From NCBI GenBank assembly GCA_025655455.1, contig JAHXIV010000005.1, forward strand, positions 1 to 64,000: a DNA stretch of 64,000 nt. The letters are read 5' to 3'. The first letter of the stretch is position 1. Every line of letters begins with the position of its first letter. The notes under the pieces are model-generated. The model saw only the letters and a list, made by a program, of their open reading frames with translations. It did not search any database and was not told the DNA's origin. The translations under genes were made by a program, and so were the position numbers. This document shows positions 47,462-58,098 of the stretch, piece after piece. This stretch comes from a gamma proteobacterium symbiont of Taylorina sp. (GTDB taxonomy: Bacteria; Pseudomonadota; Gammaproteobacteria; GRL18).

Positions 47462-47998
47462 TTAGCTAAGCAGAGAATGAGTAATTTTTTCCAGTTGTGT
47501 TTTTACCGAACCATCAATAACGACATCACCCGCACGAATGATGATACCGCCTAATAATGATTTATCTGTTTCAGTTTTAATTGTTACTTCACGACCAAAT
47601 TTCTTTTTCAGTGCCGCAGCAATTTTTTTTGTCTGCGTGGCATTTACTGCATAAGCTGAAATAACACGAGCTTCAATACTACCCTCATGCTCTGCCAACA
47701 TTATCTCAAAACCATCTGCTATCTCAGGAATCAATTCTAAACGGCCATTTTCAGCAGTGATTTTTAGAAAATTAACCGCCTTATCATCCATAGCCTCTTT
47801 ACTTATATCGACAAACAGGGAAACAATCTCTTCCCTTGGAATATCAGGATTACTAATCAACTCCTGCACAGATTGATTGCCGGCAATTTCTTTTAAATGA
47901 GCTAATGTGTCTGACCATTGTTGTAAGGTATCATCAGCAGATGCCAGATTAAATATAGCCTGAGCATAAGGTCTTGCTAATGTGCTTGCTTCTGCCAT
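47462..47998 (-). CDS. atpH: ATP synthase delta subunit
   Basis: Peripheral-stalk subunit that links F1 to subunit b. The N-terminal ARPYAQAIFNLA and the C-terminal GGIIIRAGDVVIDGS signatures are clear. Its length of 178 residues is normal. It follows atpF after 22 bases in the operon. Confidence 0.96.
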   Translation of the reverse strand: MAEASTLARPYAQAIFNLASADDTLQQWSDTLAHLKEIAGNQSVQELISNPDIPREEIVSLFVDISKEAMDDKAVNFLKITAENGRLELIPEIADGFEIMLAEHEGSIEARVISAYAVNATQTKKIAAALKKKFGREVTIKTETDKSLLGGIIIRAGDVVIDGSVKTQLEKITHSLLS

Positions 47999-48020
47999 TA
48001 TTGAGTCCTCGTCATGTCAG

Positions 48021-48491
48021 TCATATCTGACCAACAACATCTTTTAATAAATCACCATGAGTCTTGGCATCAATTTCTTTCTTGACAATTTTACCTGCCG
48101 CTGCCAGGGTAATATCAACTACCTGTGCTCGCAATGATTCTTTGGCACGATTGACTTCCTGTTCTATTTCAGCATTTGCTGCGGTAATTAAGCGTGCACC
48201 TTCGGCTTTTGCATCATCCTTGGCATCTTCTATGATCTCAGCACCACGTTTTTGTGCCAGAGCCAGAATTTCTGCGGCCTGCTCTTTTGCTTCTTTAAGA
48301 CGTTCGATTACTTTTTGTTCTGCCAGCTCCTGTTCATGAACACCACGTTCAGCAGCAGCAAGACCATCAGCAATCCGCTTTTTACGATCATCCATCATCT
48401 GGGTCATTGGTTCCCAGAGATATTTACCTATGAACCAGACTAATATCGCAAAAGTGATTATCTGGCCTATAAGAGTTGCGGTAATACTCAT
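48021..48491 (-). CDS. atpF: ATP synthase subunit b
   Basis: Peripheral-stalk dimer subunit. One N-terminal membrane helix (about residues 5-23) followed by WEPMTQMMDDRKKRIADGL and a long charged helix. Its length of 156 residues equals E. coli subunit b. It lies between atpE and atpH. Confidence 0.96.
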   Translation of the reverse strand: MSITATLIGQIITFAILVWFIGKYLWEPMTQMMDDRKKRIADGLAAAERGVHEQELAEQKVIERLKEAKEQAAEILALAQKRGAEIIEDAKDDAKAEGARLITAANAEIEQEVNRAKESLRAQVVDITLAAAGKIVKKEIDAKTHGDLLKDVVGQI

Positions 48492-48549
48492 CGCTAATTC
48501 CTATTTTTCATTAAAGGTTAGTTTCATTTCACATCATACAGGATTGAAA

Positions 48550-48828
48550 TTAACTGCCTGAAGCGGCTTGTACTGCTGCTGCAAACGGGTTCGCAAAAAC
48601 AAACCACATCGCCATACCCAAAACAATCATAGGGAAAGCTTCCATTAAACCACCGGTGAACAGCATCTGACCCATTAATTGCGGGCGCATTTCAGGCTGA
48701 CGGGCGATACCTTCAAGATATTTTGAACAAATAAGTCCCCATCCTAACGCTGAACCCAGTCCTGCAAAACCAAGAATAATACCGACAGCGATTGCTGTTG
48801 AACCATAAACTGTAGCCATTGCTTCCAT
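48550..48828 (-). CDS. atpE: ATP synthase subunit c
   Basis: Proteolipid of the Fo rotor ring, with two membrane helices. The proton-carrying carboxylate in helix 2 is Glu in LMEAFPMIVLG (E. coli has Asp61). The loop ARQPE is present. At 92 residues it is longer than E. coli c (79), with extra residues at both ends. The start has a strong GGAG site. No sodium-binding pattern is evident, so proton coupling is expected. Confidence 0.96.
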   Translation of the reverse strand: MEAMATVYGSTAIAVGIILGFAGLGSALGWGLICSKYLEGIARQPEMRPQLMGQMLFTGGLMEAFPMIVLGMAMWFVFANPFAAAVQAASGS

Positions 48829-48903
48829 TAGTTTCTCCTAATATTTACCAGTTAAAGTAAAAAAGTTGTTAAAGTAAAAGTGATTAAAATTTAAATGATG
48901 TTA

Positions 48904-49728
<825 letters not shown>

Positions 49729-49762
49729 CTACATCTCCAGGATATTATTAACTTTTGATAAG

Positions 49763-50152
49763 TCATGACTGATAACCAGTATTCACTTTATTAAACACAA
49801 AACTCAATTGTGTAGCTGCAAAGCAAACTAAAATAGCCAATGGTTCCAACTTCAAATAAGCCATACCAATGGCTATCAGAACCAGAGTCAAAATAAATTT
49901 TTGTACTGCACCAATATATATTTCTATATAACCTTGTTGTTGCTCATCTTCAGCTACTTCACCAGCACGACCAATCCGCCAGGCCATTAATATGGTAGTC
50001 GACAATGTAATACTACCACCATAAATTGCAGCAAGAAAAGCACTGAAATCCTGCAATACAAGATAAGCAGAAGCTACAACCAAAACAATTAGAAACTGTA
50101 TTATCAATAGTCTGCGTACGACTCTACGCATAACTATCATGGCAAAACTCAT
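49763..50152 (-). CDS. atpI: ATP synthase protein I
   Basis: Small four-helix membrane protein that heads gammaproteobacterial atp operons and helps assemble the c-ring. At 129 residues with hydrophobic segments near 14-34, 37-57, 79-98 and 100-118 it fits AtpI. It is the first gene after a good promoter at 50232-50260. Confidence 0.88.
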   Translation of the reverse strand: MSFAMIVMRRVVRRLLIIQFLIVLVVASAYLVLQDFSAFLAAIYGGSITLSTTILMAWRIGRAGEVAEDEQQQGYIEIYIGAVQKFILTLVLIAIGMAYLKLEPLAILVCFAATQLSFVFNKVNTGYQS

Positions 50153-50231
50153 AGTTTTTTATACCATTACTGTTTTATATTTGGCTAAAGACTCAAAACT
50201 TGATAATCATTTTATATCTTTATGAGGGGAA

Positions 50232-50260
50232 ATTATAATGATAATTCTGCTTTAGATCAA
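50232..50260 (-). promoter_or_regulatory. Sigma-70 type promoter of the atp operon
   Basis: On the minus strand TTGATC (50255-50260) and a perfect TATAAT (50232-50237) are separated by 17 bases. They lie about 80 bases upstream of the atpI start in the 175-base gap after parB. It is the best promoter for the ten-gene block reading leftward. Confidence 0.7.
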
Positions 50261-50327
50261 TGAAAATTACAATATACTAATATTTGTCCCCTATTAGATA
50301 TATTTTTATACCCTATAAAAAAGCAAA

Positions 50328-51260
50328 TTACTTTATATGCGACAGAATTCCTTCCAATTCATCCACACTATTATAATGAATCACCATTTTTCCCTTACCC
50401 GCATTTCCGTGTTGAAACATTACCTTTGCACCCAGCTTATCAGCCAGACTTTGTTGTAAATTAACAATATTAGGATCAGTTTTTTTCTCAGTTTTTTCTT
50501 TAGGGTTTAATACATTTTTAATCAGACGTTCTGTTTCCCGCACTGAAAGTCCTTTACTCACCACAATACGAGCAGTATGAAACTGTTCCTCATCTTTAAG
50601 TGCCAACAAAGCACGTGCATGTCCCATTTCCAAATCACCATTCTCCAGCAGGATTCTTGTCCCTGCCTGCAGTTCTAATAAACGCAGTAAATTAGAAACT
50701 GATGCTCTGGAACGTCCTACTGCCTCGGCCGCCAGTTGGTGTGTCATTTCAAATTCATCAATTAAACGTCGTAGCGCATTGGCTTCTTCAATAGGATTAA
50801 GTTCTTCACGCTGAATATTTTCAATCAACGCCATGGCAATGGCTGCTTTATCAGCAACCTCACGGACTATGGCAGGAATATCATTTAGACCTGCCATTTG
50901 TGCAGCACGCCAGCGACGCTCACCGGCAATAATTTCATATTTCTGTTCACTTTGCCCGGCAGTATCACCAATAGCCCGAATAATAATAGGTTGAACTATC
51001 CCCTGCGCCTTAATAGAATCGGCCAGCTCTTCCAGAGCTTCAGAATGCATATCCAGACGAGGTTGATAAATACCCGGTTGAATTAATTCAAGCGGGATAT
51101 TATGCAATTCACCATCTGCTTTCTTATTGCCGGCATTATTAGAGAATTTTTGAATATTTATGTCTGCTTTTTCATCAGATGATGGCTCTTGTGTCTGTTT
51201 TGTGCTGCCGGCCAGCAATGCACCCAGACCACGTCCTAAACCACGTTTTTTTACTGCCAC
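50328..51260 (-). CDS. parB: Chromosome-partitioning protein ParB (Spo0J)
   Basis: Binds parS sites near the origin and, as a CTP switch, spreads along DNA to recruit ParA and SMC. Seen are the N-terminal KKRGLGRGLGALL, the CTP-binding GERRWRAAQ, NIQREELNPIEEA and the helix-turn-helix (AEAVGRSRASVSNLLRLL), then a dimerisation domain. Its 310 residues are normal. It follows parA by one base. Confidence 0.96.
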   Translation of the reverse strand: MAVKKRGLGRGLGALLAGSTKQTQEPSSDEKADINIQKFSNNAGNKKADGELHNIPLELIQPGIYQPRLDMHSEALEELADSIKAQGIVQPIIIRAIGDTAGQSEQKYEIIAGERRWRAAQMAGLNDIPAIVREVADKAAIAMALIENIQREELNPIEEANALRRLIDEFEMTHQLAAEAVGRSRASVSNLLRLLELQAGTRILLENGDLEMGHARALLALKDEEQFHTARIVVSKGLSVRETERLIKNVLNPKEKTEKKTDPNIVNLQQSLADKLGAKVMFQHGNAGKGKMVIHYNSVDELEGILSHIK

Positions 51261-51261
51261 T

Positions 51262-52047
51262 TTATACTTCCTCAGTTTTTTCTAATTCATCACGCCGTAT
51301 CATCTCACCGGCTAAAGCAAGATAGGCTTTAGCTCCTTTAGACGTGCGATCATATGTGATTATAGGCATTCCATAGCTGGGTGCTTCTGCGAGGCGAACA
51401 TTTCTGGGTACAATAGTACGATAAACCTTATCTTCAAAAAATTTAATTAATTGACGTGATACTTCAATGGCCAGACGATTACGCGGATCAAACATGGTTC
51501 TTAAGATACCAACAATTTCCAGCTTCGGATTAAGTGATTCCCTGATACTTTCAATAGTATCTTTCAGTGCGGTCAAACCTTCCAGAGCGTAATATTCACA
51601 CTGCATAGGAATAATAATACCGTCAGCCGCCACCATTGCATTAACGGTTAACATGTTTAATGAAGGCGGGCAATCAATGAGAATATAATCATACTGCTCT
51701 TCCATTTCCTGAAAGCGGTAATTAAGTTGACGTTCCCGATCCAGTTTACTGATGAGTTCGACCTCTGCAGCTGTTAAATCTCCATTAGCCGGTATCAAAT
51801 CATAATCTGCTTCTTTTATATGGATCTTAACTTCTTTTATCGATTTTTTTGAGATGAGCAGGTCATAACCACTCAGCTCCACTTCATTTTTGTCAACGCC
51901 GCTGCCTGTCGTTGCATTACCCTGAGGATCCATATCAACCAATAATATTTTACGTTTGGTTGCAGCCAGTGATGCTGCAAGGTTAATGCTGGTCGTGGTT
52001 TTACCCACTCCGCCTTTCTGATTTGAAATGGCGATAATTTGTGCCAT
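51262..52047 (-). CDS. parA: Chromosome-partitioning ATPase ParA (Soj)
   Basis: Walker-type ATPase that segregates ParB-bound origins. The deviant Walker A KGGVGKTTTSINLA starts at residue 11 and DCPPSLNMLTVNAM gives the Walker B region. Its 261 residues are normal. It is paired with parB downstream; upstream is rsmG, separated by 92 bases without a recognisable site. Confidence 0.97.
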   Translation of the reverse strand: MAQIIAISNQKGGVGKTTTSINLAASLAATKRKILLVDMDPQGNATTGSGVDKNEVELSGYDLLISKKSIKEVKIHIKEADYDLIPANGDLTAAEVELISKLDRERQLNYRFQEMEEQYDYILIDCPPSLNMLTVNAMVAADGIIIPMQCEYYALEGLTALKDTIESIRESLNPKLEIVGILRTMFDPRNRLAIEVSRQLIKFFEDKVYRTIVPRNVRLAEAPSYGMPIITYDRTSKGAKAYLALAGEMIRRDELEKTEEV

Positions 52048-52139
52048 ATTAGTACCTGTTATTATTAAGACTTTAGGAAATTTATTTCCGCAAATTAAGT
52101 CATTATCCTGTTTATTAGTGTTAGGGATATAAGTGTTAA

Positions 52140-52787
52140 CTAAGACTGAAAAGTAATTTGAACTAAATGCCGCTGAGCATTTAAGCCTGAAATTTTTAGC
52201 TCATTTATCCCGTCTATTTTAAAGCCTTCTGGAAGTTGTGCAATCTCTTCTTTCAGAATTTGCCCTTTCATCGCTAAAAATTGTCCTTGCGGATGACATA
52301 AATGCCGGCAGTAATTCAACATATCTTCAAGCGAGGCAAAGGCTCTTGAAATAATTCGCTCAAATTGATCTGTCACCTCATAATCTTCTACTCTGCTCTG
52401 TACAGCTTTCACATTTTTTAATTCTAATTGAGCAATCACTGTCTGGATAAAACGAATTTTCTTACCTCGCGCATCCAGTAATACAAAATCTATGTCAGGC
52501 AGACAGATAGCCAATGGAATTCCTGGGATACCCCCTCCTGTCCCGACATCCAGTACTTTCCCAGCAAGTGGTGTACCCTCCTCGGTAAAAAAAGGCAATA
52601 TTGATAAGCTATCCAGCAGATGTAATGTCACTATTTCTGTTTTATCACGAATTGAGGTAAGGTTGTAAACCTTATTCCACTTATGTAACAAGTGTACAAA
52701 TTGAATGAGTTTTTGCTGCTGCTCATCACCAATAGACAGGGACTGTTGTGCAAGGCCTGCAGCTAATAATTGTTCCAGTGAGCCCAT
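52140..52787 (-). CDS. rsmG: 16S rRNA (guanine527-N7)-methyltransferase RsmG
   Basis: Methylates G527 of 16S rRNA. The SAM-binding motif LDVGTGGGIPGIPLAI is near residues 79-94, preceded by WNKVYNLTSI and followed by the ISRAFASL motif. The length of 215 residues is normal. The start is 2 bases after mnmG, as in many bacteria. Confidence 0.96.
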   Translation of the reverse strand: MGSLEQLLAAGLAQQSLSIGDEQQQKLIQFVHLLHKWNKVYNLTSIRDKTEIVTLHLLDSLSILPFFTEEGTPLAGKVLDVGTGGGIPGIPLAICLPDIDFVLLDARGKKIRFIQTVIAQLELKNVKAVQSRVEDYEVTDQFERIISRAFASLEDMLNYCRHLCHPQGQFLAMKGQILKEEIAQLPEGFKIDGINELKISGLNAQRHLVQITFQS

Positions 52788-52789
52788 AA

Positions 52790-54694
52790 TTAATTCTTAA
52801 TCTCTGACCCTGTGTGGGGCTGATGGCTCTTCTTTTTTAGAAAAACCAGTAATAATGAAATAGCAGCTGGCGTCACACCGGGAATTCGACTTGCCTGTCC
52901 CACTGTTTCTGGTTTATTTTTCTGCAGCTTTTCACGAACTTCTGCTGACAATGAATTCATTTGACTATAATCAAAGTCCAGTGGAACAGGCTTGTTTTCA
53001 TAACGTTTATATTTTTCAATTTCTTCGAGTTGACGTTTAATATAACCGGCATATTTGCTTTGAATTTCAACTTGCTCAGCAGCAATAGGATCAGCCAGCT
53101 TATTACCCCCCACGGACAAAGAAGTAAGTGAGTCATAACTTACTTCTGGTCTTCTTAATAAGTCATAAAGGCTGGTATCTTTGCTTAACGGCTTTTTCAG
53201 CACCCGTTCAGCTTCTTCAGCACTCAAGGCATCCGGACCAAGACGAGTCGTTTTCAGGCGCTTGATTTCCTGTTCAACCTGCTCCTGCTTTTCACTAAAA
53301 GCCTGCCAACGCTCATCATCAACCAGGCCAAGCTCACGACCCTTAGCCGTTAAACGGGCATCTGCATTATCTTCACGCAAATATAAACGATATTCAGCTC
53401 TTGAGGTAAACATGCGATAAGGTTCCTGAGTCCCTCTGGTGATCAGGTCATCAATCATCACCCCGATATAAGCCTCATCACGCCCCGGCGACCATGCAGC
53501 TTTACCCTGTACCAGTAAGGCTGCATTGGCACCTGCAATTAAACCCTGAGCAGCAGCTTCCTCGTAACCTGTAGTACCATTAATCTGTCCCGCAAAAAAC
53601 AATCCTTTCATATATTTGGTTTCTAAAGAAGCTTTTAAGTCTCTGGGATCAAAGAAATCATATTCAATGGCATAACCCGGGCGGACAATAAAGGCCTTTT
53701 CAAAACCTTTCATAGAGCGCACAAATTCTAATTGAATATCAAAGGGCAGGCTGGTAGAGATACCATTAGGGTAAATTTCATGGGTGCTTAAACCTTCCGG
53801 CTCTACAAAAATCTGATGGGAATCCTTATCCTCAAAACGATTCACCTTATCTTCAATAGAAGGGCAATAACGCGGCCCCACACCTTCTATGACACCGGTA
53901 AACATTGGAGATCGTGCAAAACCTGAACGAATAATATCATGCGTTTTTTCATTAGTATGAGTAATATAACAACTGAGCTGCTGCGGATGGTAAGTCACTT
54001 TACCCATAAAAGAAAACGTCGGGATAGGTTCATCACCCGGCTGTTCCTGCAACACAGAAAAATCAATACTGCGCCCATCTATTCTGGGCGGCGTCCCTGT
54101 TTTAAGACGATCAACCCGAAAGGGCAGTTCACGTAAATGTTGAGACAGTTTGTTAGAAGGCGGATCTCCCGCCCGTCCACCCTGATAATTTTCCAGGCCA
54201 ATATGAATAAGCCCGCCTAAAAAGGTTCCTGTTGTTAACACCACAGATTTGGCTCGAAACTTCAGCCCCATTTCCGTTTCAACACCCGCAAGCTGACCAT
54301 TTTCAATGATCAGATCGGTCACTGCCTGTTGAAATAGTTTTAAATGCGGCTGATTTTCCAAAGCAAAGCGAATGGCAGCCTTAAATAATACTCTATCAGC
54401 CTGAGCGCGAGTTGCCCTGACCGCCGGCCCTTTTGATGAATTTAAACGACGAAATTGTATACCAGCCTGATCACTTGCCTTTGCCATCAGGCCGCCCAGT
54501 GCATCTATTTCCTTAACCAGATGCCCCTTACCAATACCACCAATGGCCGGATTACAGGACATTTGTCCTAAAGTTTCAATATTATGAGAAATCAGTAAAG
54601 TACTGGCACCCATACGACTGGCAGCCATAGCAGCTTCTGTACCTGCATGACCACCGCCAATAACAATCACATCAAACTGATCTGTATAAAACAC
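52790..54694 (-). CDS. mnmG: tRNA uridine-34 carboxymethylaminomethyl-modifying enzyme MnmG
   Basis: FAD enzyme that, with MnmE, adds the cmnm group to wobble U34 of tRNAs. The dinucleotide motif [12 protein letters not shown] is at residues 11-22, followed by [25 protein letters not shown] and [15 protein letters not shown] FAD/tRNA motifs. Its 634 residues are normal. In gammaproteobacteria it often lies near the origin; no DnaA-box array is visible in the 125-base region upstream. Confidence 0.97.
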   Translation of the reverse strand: MFYTDQFDVIVIGGGHAGTEAAMAASRMGASTLLISHNIETLGQMSCNPAIGGIGKGHLVKEIDALGGLMAKASDQAGIQFRRLNSSKGPAVRATRAQADRVLFKAAIRFALENQPHLKLFQQAVTDLIIENGQLAGVETEMGLKFRAKSVVLTTGTFLGGLIHIGLENYQGGRAGDPPSNKLSQHLRELPFRVDRLKTGTPPRIDGRSIDFSVLQEQPGDEPIPTFSFMGKVTYHPQQLSCYITHTNEKTHDIIRSGFARSPMFTGVIEGVGPRYCPSIEDKVNRFEDKDSHQIFVEPEGLSTHEIYPNGISTSLPFDIQLEFVRSMKGFEKAFIVRPGYAIEYDFFDPRDLKASLETKYMKGLFFAGQINGTTGYEEAAAQGLIAGANAALLVQGKAAWSPGRDEAYIGVMIDDLITRGTQEPYRMFTSRAEYRLYLREDNADARLTAKGRELGLVDDERWQAFSEKQEQVEQEIKRLKTTRLGPDALSAEEAERVLKKPLSKDTSLYDLLRRPEVSYDSLTSLSVGGNKLADPIAAEQVEIQSKYAGYIKRQLEEIEKYKRYENKPVPLDFDYSQMNSLSAEVREKLQKNKPETVGQASRIPGVTPAAISLLLVFLKKKSHQPHTGSEIKN

Positions 54695-54819
54695 TCAACC
54701 ACCCCAAAACAAATAAAGCCGTAAAAAATTACATTATAAATCATTCACTCGACTTGTAGTAATAATTATCATTGATTAGAATCTAACTAGTAGATTACTT
54801 ACAGAGAATATTAAATTAT

Positions 54820-55722
54820 ATGTTTACACCATTATTACAGACCGCCAATACTATTATTTCCGGCAAGGAAGAACAAATTAAGCTGGCCATTGCCTGCCTG
54901 CTTGCAAAAGGACATTTGCTGATTGAAGATTTACCCGGGATGGGGAAAACCACTCTGGCACATTTATTAGCAAAGTTGTTTGGCCTTAACTATTCACGTA
55001 TTCAATTTACCAGTGATATGCTGCCGGCAGATATTATCGGCATTTCTATTTTTAATAAAAATACTGCAGAATTTAACTTTCATCCCGGGCCGGTATTCAG
55101 CCAGCTGGTATTAGCAGATGAAATTAATCGTGCCACAGCAAAAACTCAGAGTGCATTACTGGAAGCAATGGAAGAACAGCAAATCACAATGGACAATGAA
55201 ACCTACCCATTGGAAAGTCCTTTTTTTGTCATCGCCACGCAAAATCCCCAAACACAGGCTGGCACTTTCCCCCTGCCTGAATCACAGCTTGATCGCTTTT
55301 TAATGCGTATTGTGCTGGACTATCCTGATCGGCAGACAGAACGAAGTATTTTAACAGGTAAAGACCGTCGTGAATTACTACAGGATATCAAGCCGGCTTT
55401 TAGTATTGAACAGTTGATTAAAATGCAGCAGCAGATCAGAAACATCCATATCTCATCAGCACTGCTGGACTATGTACAGGACATTTTACAATTTTCCCGC
55501 CATAGCCAGTATTTTCTCACTGGCTTGTCTCCCAGAGCCGGGCTGGCTCTATTACATGCAGCTCAGGCATGGGCCTATATTCATAATCGTGAAATGGTGA
55601 TTCCTGACGATATTAAAGCCATTTTACCGGCTATTATTTTACATCGCCTGGTCGTAAAAGAAGATCAAAACTATAGTGAACAACAAATAATGAAATTATT
55701 CAATGAATTAGCCATACCATAA
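54820..55722 (+). CDS. MoxR-family AAA+ ATPase
   Basis: Chaperone-like AAA+ ATPase of 300 residues. Walker A EDLPGMGKTTL is near residue 45, Walker B LVLADEINRA near 105, and the sensor QNPQTQAGTFPLPESQLDRF is characteristic of MoxR. It typically works with a DUF58 protein and a TgpA-type transglutaminase, both encoded downstream at 57120 and 58099. Here two other genes intervene. The AGAGAA ribosome site precedes the ATG. Confidence 0.92.
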   Translation: MFTPLLQTANTIISGKEEQIKLAIACLLAKGHLLIEDLPGMGKTTLAHLLAKLFGLNYSRIQFTSDMLPADIIGISIFNKNTAEFNFHPGPVFSQLVLADEINRATAKTQSALLEAMEEQQITMDNETYPLESPFFVIATQNPQTQAGTFPLPESQLDRFLMRIVLDYPDRQTERSILTGKDRRELLQDIKPAFSIEQLIKMQQQIRNIHISSALLDYVQDILQFSRHSQYFLTGLSPRAGLALLHAAQAWAYIHNREMVIPDDIKAILPAIILHRLVVKEDQNYSEQQIMKLFNELAIP

Positions 55723-55869
55723 AAGTAATGATCAAGAAAGCACTAATAAAATTTATTACTATCAATAGTGACATATATCAATAATTACTATAAGATGCAC
55801 AAAAAAGAGTGCTCATAAAGCACCTAATATATGTTCTCAGCAATAAATGCTTAAGCAAAGAGGTGCCAT

Positions 55870-56511
55870 GTGAAGTATCATATTTTATATTCCATTATTT
55901 TTAATTTTTTCCTATTATTCAGTACCTATAGCTATTCTGCTGATCTGGAGAATGGAAAACAGCTGTTCAAAAGTTGTACACTATGTCATGGTGCTGTTGG
56001 CCAGGGCATTAAAGGAGGGGATTTTCCAAAAATTGGCGGACTGCCGGAATATTATCTGAATCGTCAACTTAAGCTTTTTGTTGAGGAAAAACGCTTTAAT
56101 CCAGCCATGGTCACAATTGGTCGATTAGATAGTATGACTGATAAAGAAAAAGAAAATCTGGCTGCTTATGTTGCCTCTATTGATATACAAAAAGAAGCAC
56201 CGTCATTGACGATTCCAACATTTACGGGTAATGCCAAAAAAGGTAAGAAATTATTCAAGGGCGATTGTAAAACCTGTCATGGTTCTAAGGCAGAAGGTAA
56301 GTCTAAAAAAGCAGCGCCTCCTTCTGCATGGCAATACAGTGAATATCTATTAAGACAAATTGATTTTTTCAAGTCTAAGGATCGTCTGCATCAGAGTCAG
56401 AAAGATGAAGATGAAAATGAAGATGAGGATGAAACCTTTGTTGAATATACTCAGGAAGAAATCACAGATATTCTGACTTTTATTTCAACACTTGATGACC
56501 AAATTCATTAG
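55870..56511 (+). CDS. Periplasmic dihaem cytochrome c (c4-like)
   Basis: A 213-residue exported cytochrome with a GTG start and an AGAGG ribosome site. The signal peptide ends near residue 23 (SYSA). Two haem sites are CTLCH (36-40) and CKTCH (133-137), each in a small cytochrome c domain, as in cytochrome c4. An acidic tract DEDENEDEDE near residue 185 is unusual and may bind a positive partner. It may carry electrons to an oxidase. It sits between the MoxR gene and a DUF302 gene. Confidence 0.85.
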   Translation: MKYHILYSIIFNFFLLFSTYSYSADLENGKQLFKSCTLCHGAVGQGIKGGDFPKIGGLPEYYLNRQLKLFVEEKRFNPAMVTIGRLDSMTDKEKENLAAYVASIDIQKEAPSLTIPTFTGNAKKGKKLFKGDCKTCHGSKAEGKSKKAAPPSAWQYSEYLLRQIDFFKSKDRLHQSQKDEDENEDEDETFVEYTQEEITDILTFISTLDDQIH

Positions 56512-56533
56512 AACCAATTTTAAGGACAACACC

Positions 56534-57052
56534 ATGAAAACTCTACACCTGATTATTTTAAGCTTATGCTTATTTCTTATGCAAAATTCATTTGCTCAGG
56601 AGCTGGTTCAGAAAGAAACACTGCAGCTCACAATTATTGATGTTAAAAATTCAGTTTTAAAAATACCACTGGATAAAGGCGTCAGTGTCAATGATGCCCG
56701 TCAGTCCATTAATTCAAAAGCTGCTGAACTCAATATGAAAAGCGTTGGTTATTTACCCGTTTCCAATGAATTAAAAGCACGCGGATTAAAACCTCGTCAC
56801 TTAGAAATCTTCCAGTTCTGTAATCCTGAAGATGCCATGAAGATGGTTGCCTTTAATACTCTATACGCAGCCTTTATGCCTTGCCGGATTGCCCTGGTTG
56901 AAGATCAAAAAGGCCACCTCTGGTTGCAGATGATTAATCTGGATATGATTATTGATAAATACCCGCTACCGGAAGATTTGAGAAGAATTGCAGTAACAAT
57001 TAATGCTCAGATGCTGGCCATTATTACCTCTGGTGTTAAAGGGAGTTTTTAG
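56534..57052 (+). CDS. Exported DUF302-family protein
   Basis: About 172 residues from the ATG at 56534, which follows an AAGGAC site; the frame is open further upstream but overlaps the cytochrome. A signal peptide ends near residue 21 (NSFAQ). The DUF302 domain follows, with EIFQFCNPEDAMKMV and MPCRIALVED as recognisable parts. DUF302 proteins are small, often occur near cytochromes or sulfur genes, and have no established activity. Confidence 0.78.
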   Translation: MKTLHLIILSLCLFLMQNSFAQELVQKETLQLTIIDVKNSVLKIPLDKGVSVNDARQSINSKAAELNMKSVGYLPVSNELKARGLKPRHLEIFQFCNPEDAMKMVAFNTLYAAFMPCRIALVEDQKGHLWLQMINLDMIIDKYPLPEDLRRIAVTINAQMLAIITSGVKGSF

Positions 57053-57063
57053 TCTGATCTGAA

Positions 57064-57096
57064 TTGGAGTAGAATAGCATTTCTATTTTACTCCAA
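57064..57096 (+). terminator. Long hairpin between the DUF302 and DUF58 genes
   Basis: TTGGAGTAGAATAG (57064-57077) pairs with CTATTTTACTCCAA (57083-57096) over 14 positions with one G-T pair and a 5-base loop. It follows the DUF302 stop by 11 bases and precedes the DUF58 gene. No U run follows, so it may be an attenuator or mRNA-stability structure rather than a full terminator. Confidence 0.45.
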
Positions 57097-57119
57097 CTTC
57101 TACTTTGGTATTTCTAGCA

Positions 57120-58064
57120 GTGCAAAACAGACTACAAAACTGGCTATTAAAAAGAATTCACCGGGAAGAGACAAGCACTCTTACAGCAAATAGAATTTAC
57201 ATTCTCCCCACCCGAGAGGGTATTATTTATTCCCTGCTTATCCTGGTGATGCTGGCAGCCGCAATTAACTTTAATAATTCACTGGTTTTTTTCTTTACTT
57301 TTCTAATGGTCGGCATGGGTATTATCAGCATGCATATGACACAGCAAAACTTACTTAAGCTGCAATTAACAATCGCTCATGTCCCACCTGTTTTCTGCCG
57401 TCAGAATCTGAGTTTACCTTTAATCCTCCTGCATAAGAAAAATCCTGTGACTAATATTGATATCGATCATCATTCTATAGCCGTACAATTGTGGGGCAAA
57501 GATTTATTATTAACCGATGTTTTTAATAATGAAAAAAGTATTCTGCAGCTGCACTGTCCAACAACACAACGCGGCAACTTTAAATTACCGGCTTTAACCA
57601 TTTCCAGCCGTTATCCTTTAGGATTATTTCGTGCCTGGTCCAATGTAAAACTGCATTGTAATGCCATTGTTTACCCAGGACAGAGTATTAATAAAACCTA
57701 TCAACCCAAAAGTGGGGCAGGCAGTGATGGAATCTCTCCTGAAGGTCGTGGCTTCGATGATTTTAGTGGTTTTAAAAGCTATCAACAGGGTGATTCTTTA
57801 AAACATATTCACTGGAAAGCCTATGCGAGAGAACAGGGTTTACTGAGTAAAACATTTTCCGGCAGCACTAATCACGAATACTGGCTTGATTATAATGAAT
57901 TATCAGGTGATACTGAATCCCGCCTGAGCCAGCTATGCTATTTAATTGTTCAGGCAGAACAAAAAGGGGATCGATATGGACTTATCTTATCCAATAAAAC
58001 CATTCAGATCAGTCAGGGACAGAAACATCAGCATCAATGTCTTAAAGCACTTGCCCTTTTTTAG
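57120..58064 (+). CDS. DUF58 domain-containing membrane protein
   Basis: Partner of MoxR ATPases. Two membrane helices (about residues 34-52 and 57-77) are followed by a soluble part with the DUF58 signature GDSLKHIHWKAYAR near residue 240. About 314 residues from the GTG at 57120; a TTG at 57105 is an alternative, and neither has a good ribosome site. It overlaps nothing and is followed by the TgpA-like gene 34 bases on. Confidence 0.82.
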   Translation: MQNRLQNWLLKRIHREETSTLTANRIYILPTREGIIYSLLILVMLAAAINFNNSLVFFFTFLMVGMGIISMHMTQQNLLKLQLTIAHVPPVFCRQNLSLPLILLHKKNPVTNIDIDHHSIAVQLWGKDLLLTDVFNNEKSILQLHCPTTQRGNFKLPALTISSRYPLGLFRAWSNVKLHCNAIVYPGQSINKTYQPKSGAGSDGISPEGRGFDDFSGFKSYQQGDSLKHIHWKAYAREQGLLSKTFSGSTNHEYWLDYNELSGDTESRLSQLCYLIVQAEQKGDRYGLILSNKTIQISQGQKHQHQCLKALALF

Positions 58065-58098
58065 TAAATAGAATCAGTCCGGATTGGAGTGAGAGTCG

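Noticed and set aside
50153..52140. parS site near parAB
   Set aside because: No match to the TGTTTCACGTGAAACA consensus was noticed in or between these genes.
54695..54819. Possible replication origin next to mnmG
   Set aside because: The mnmG-rsmG-parAB neighbourhood often lies near oriC, but I see no cluster of DnaA boxes in this 125-base gap and no dnaA gene in the window.
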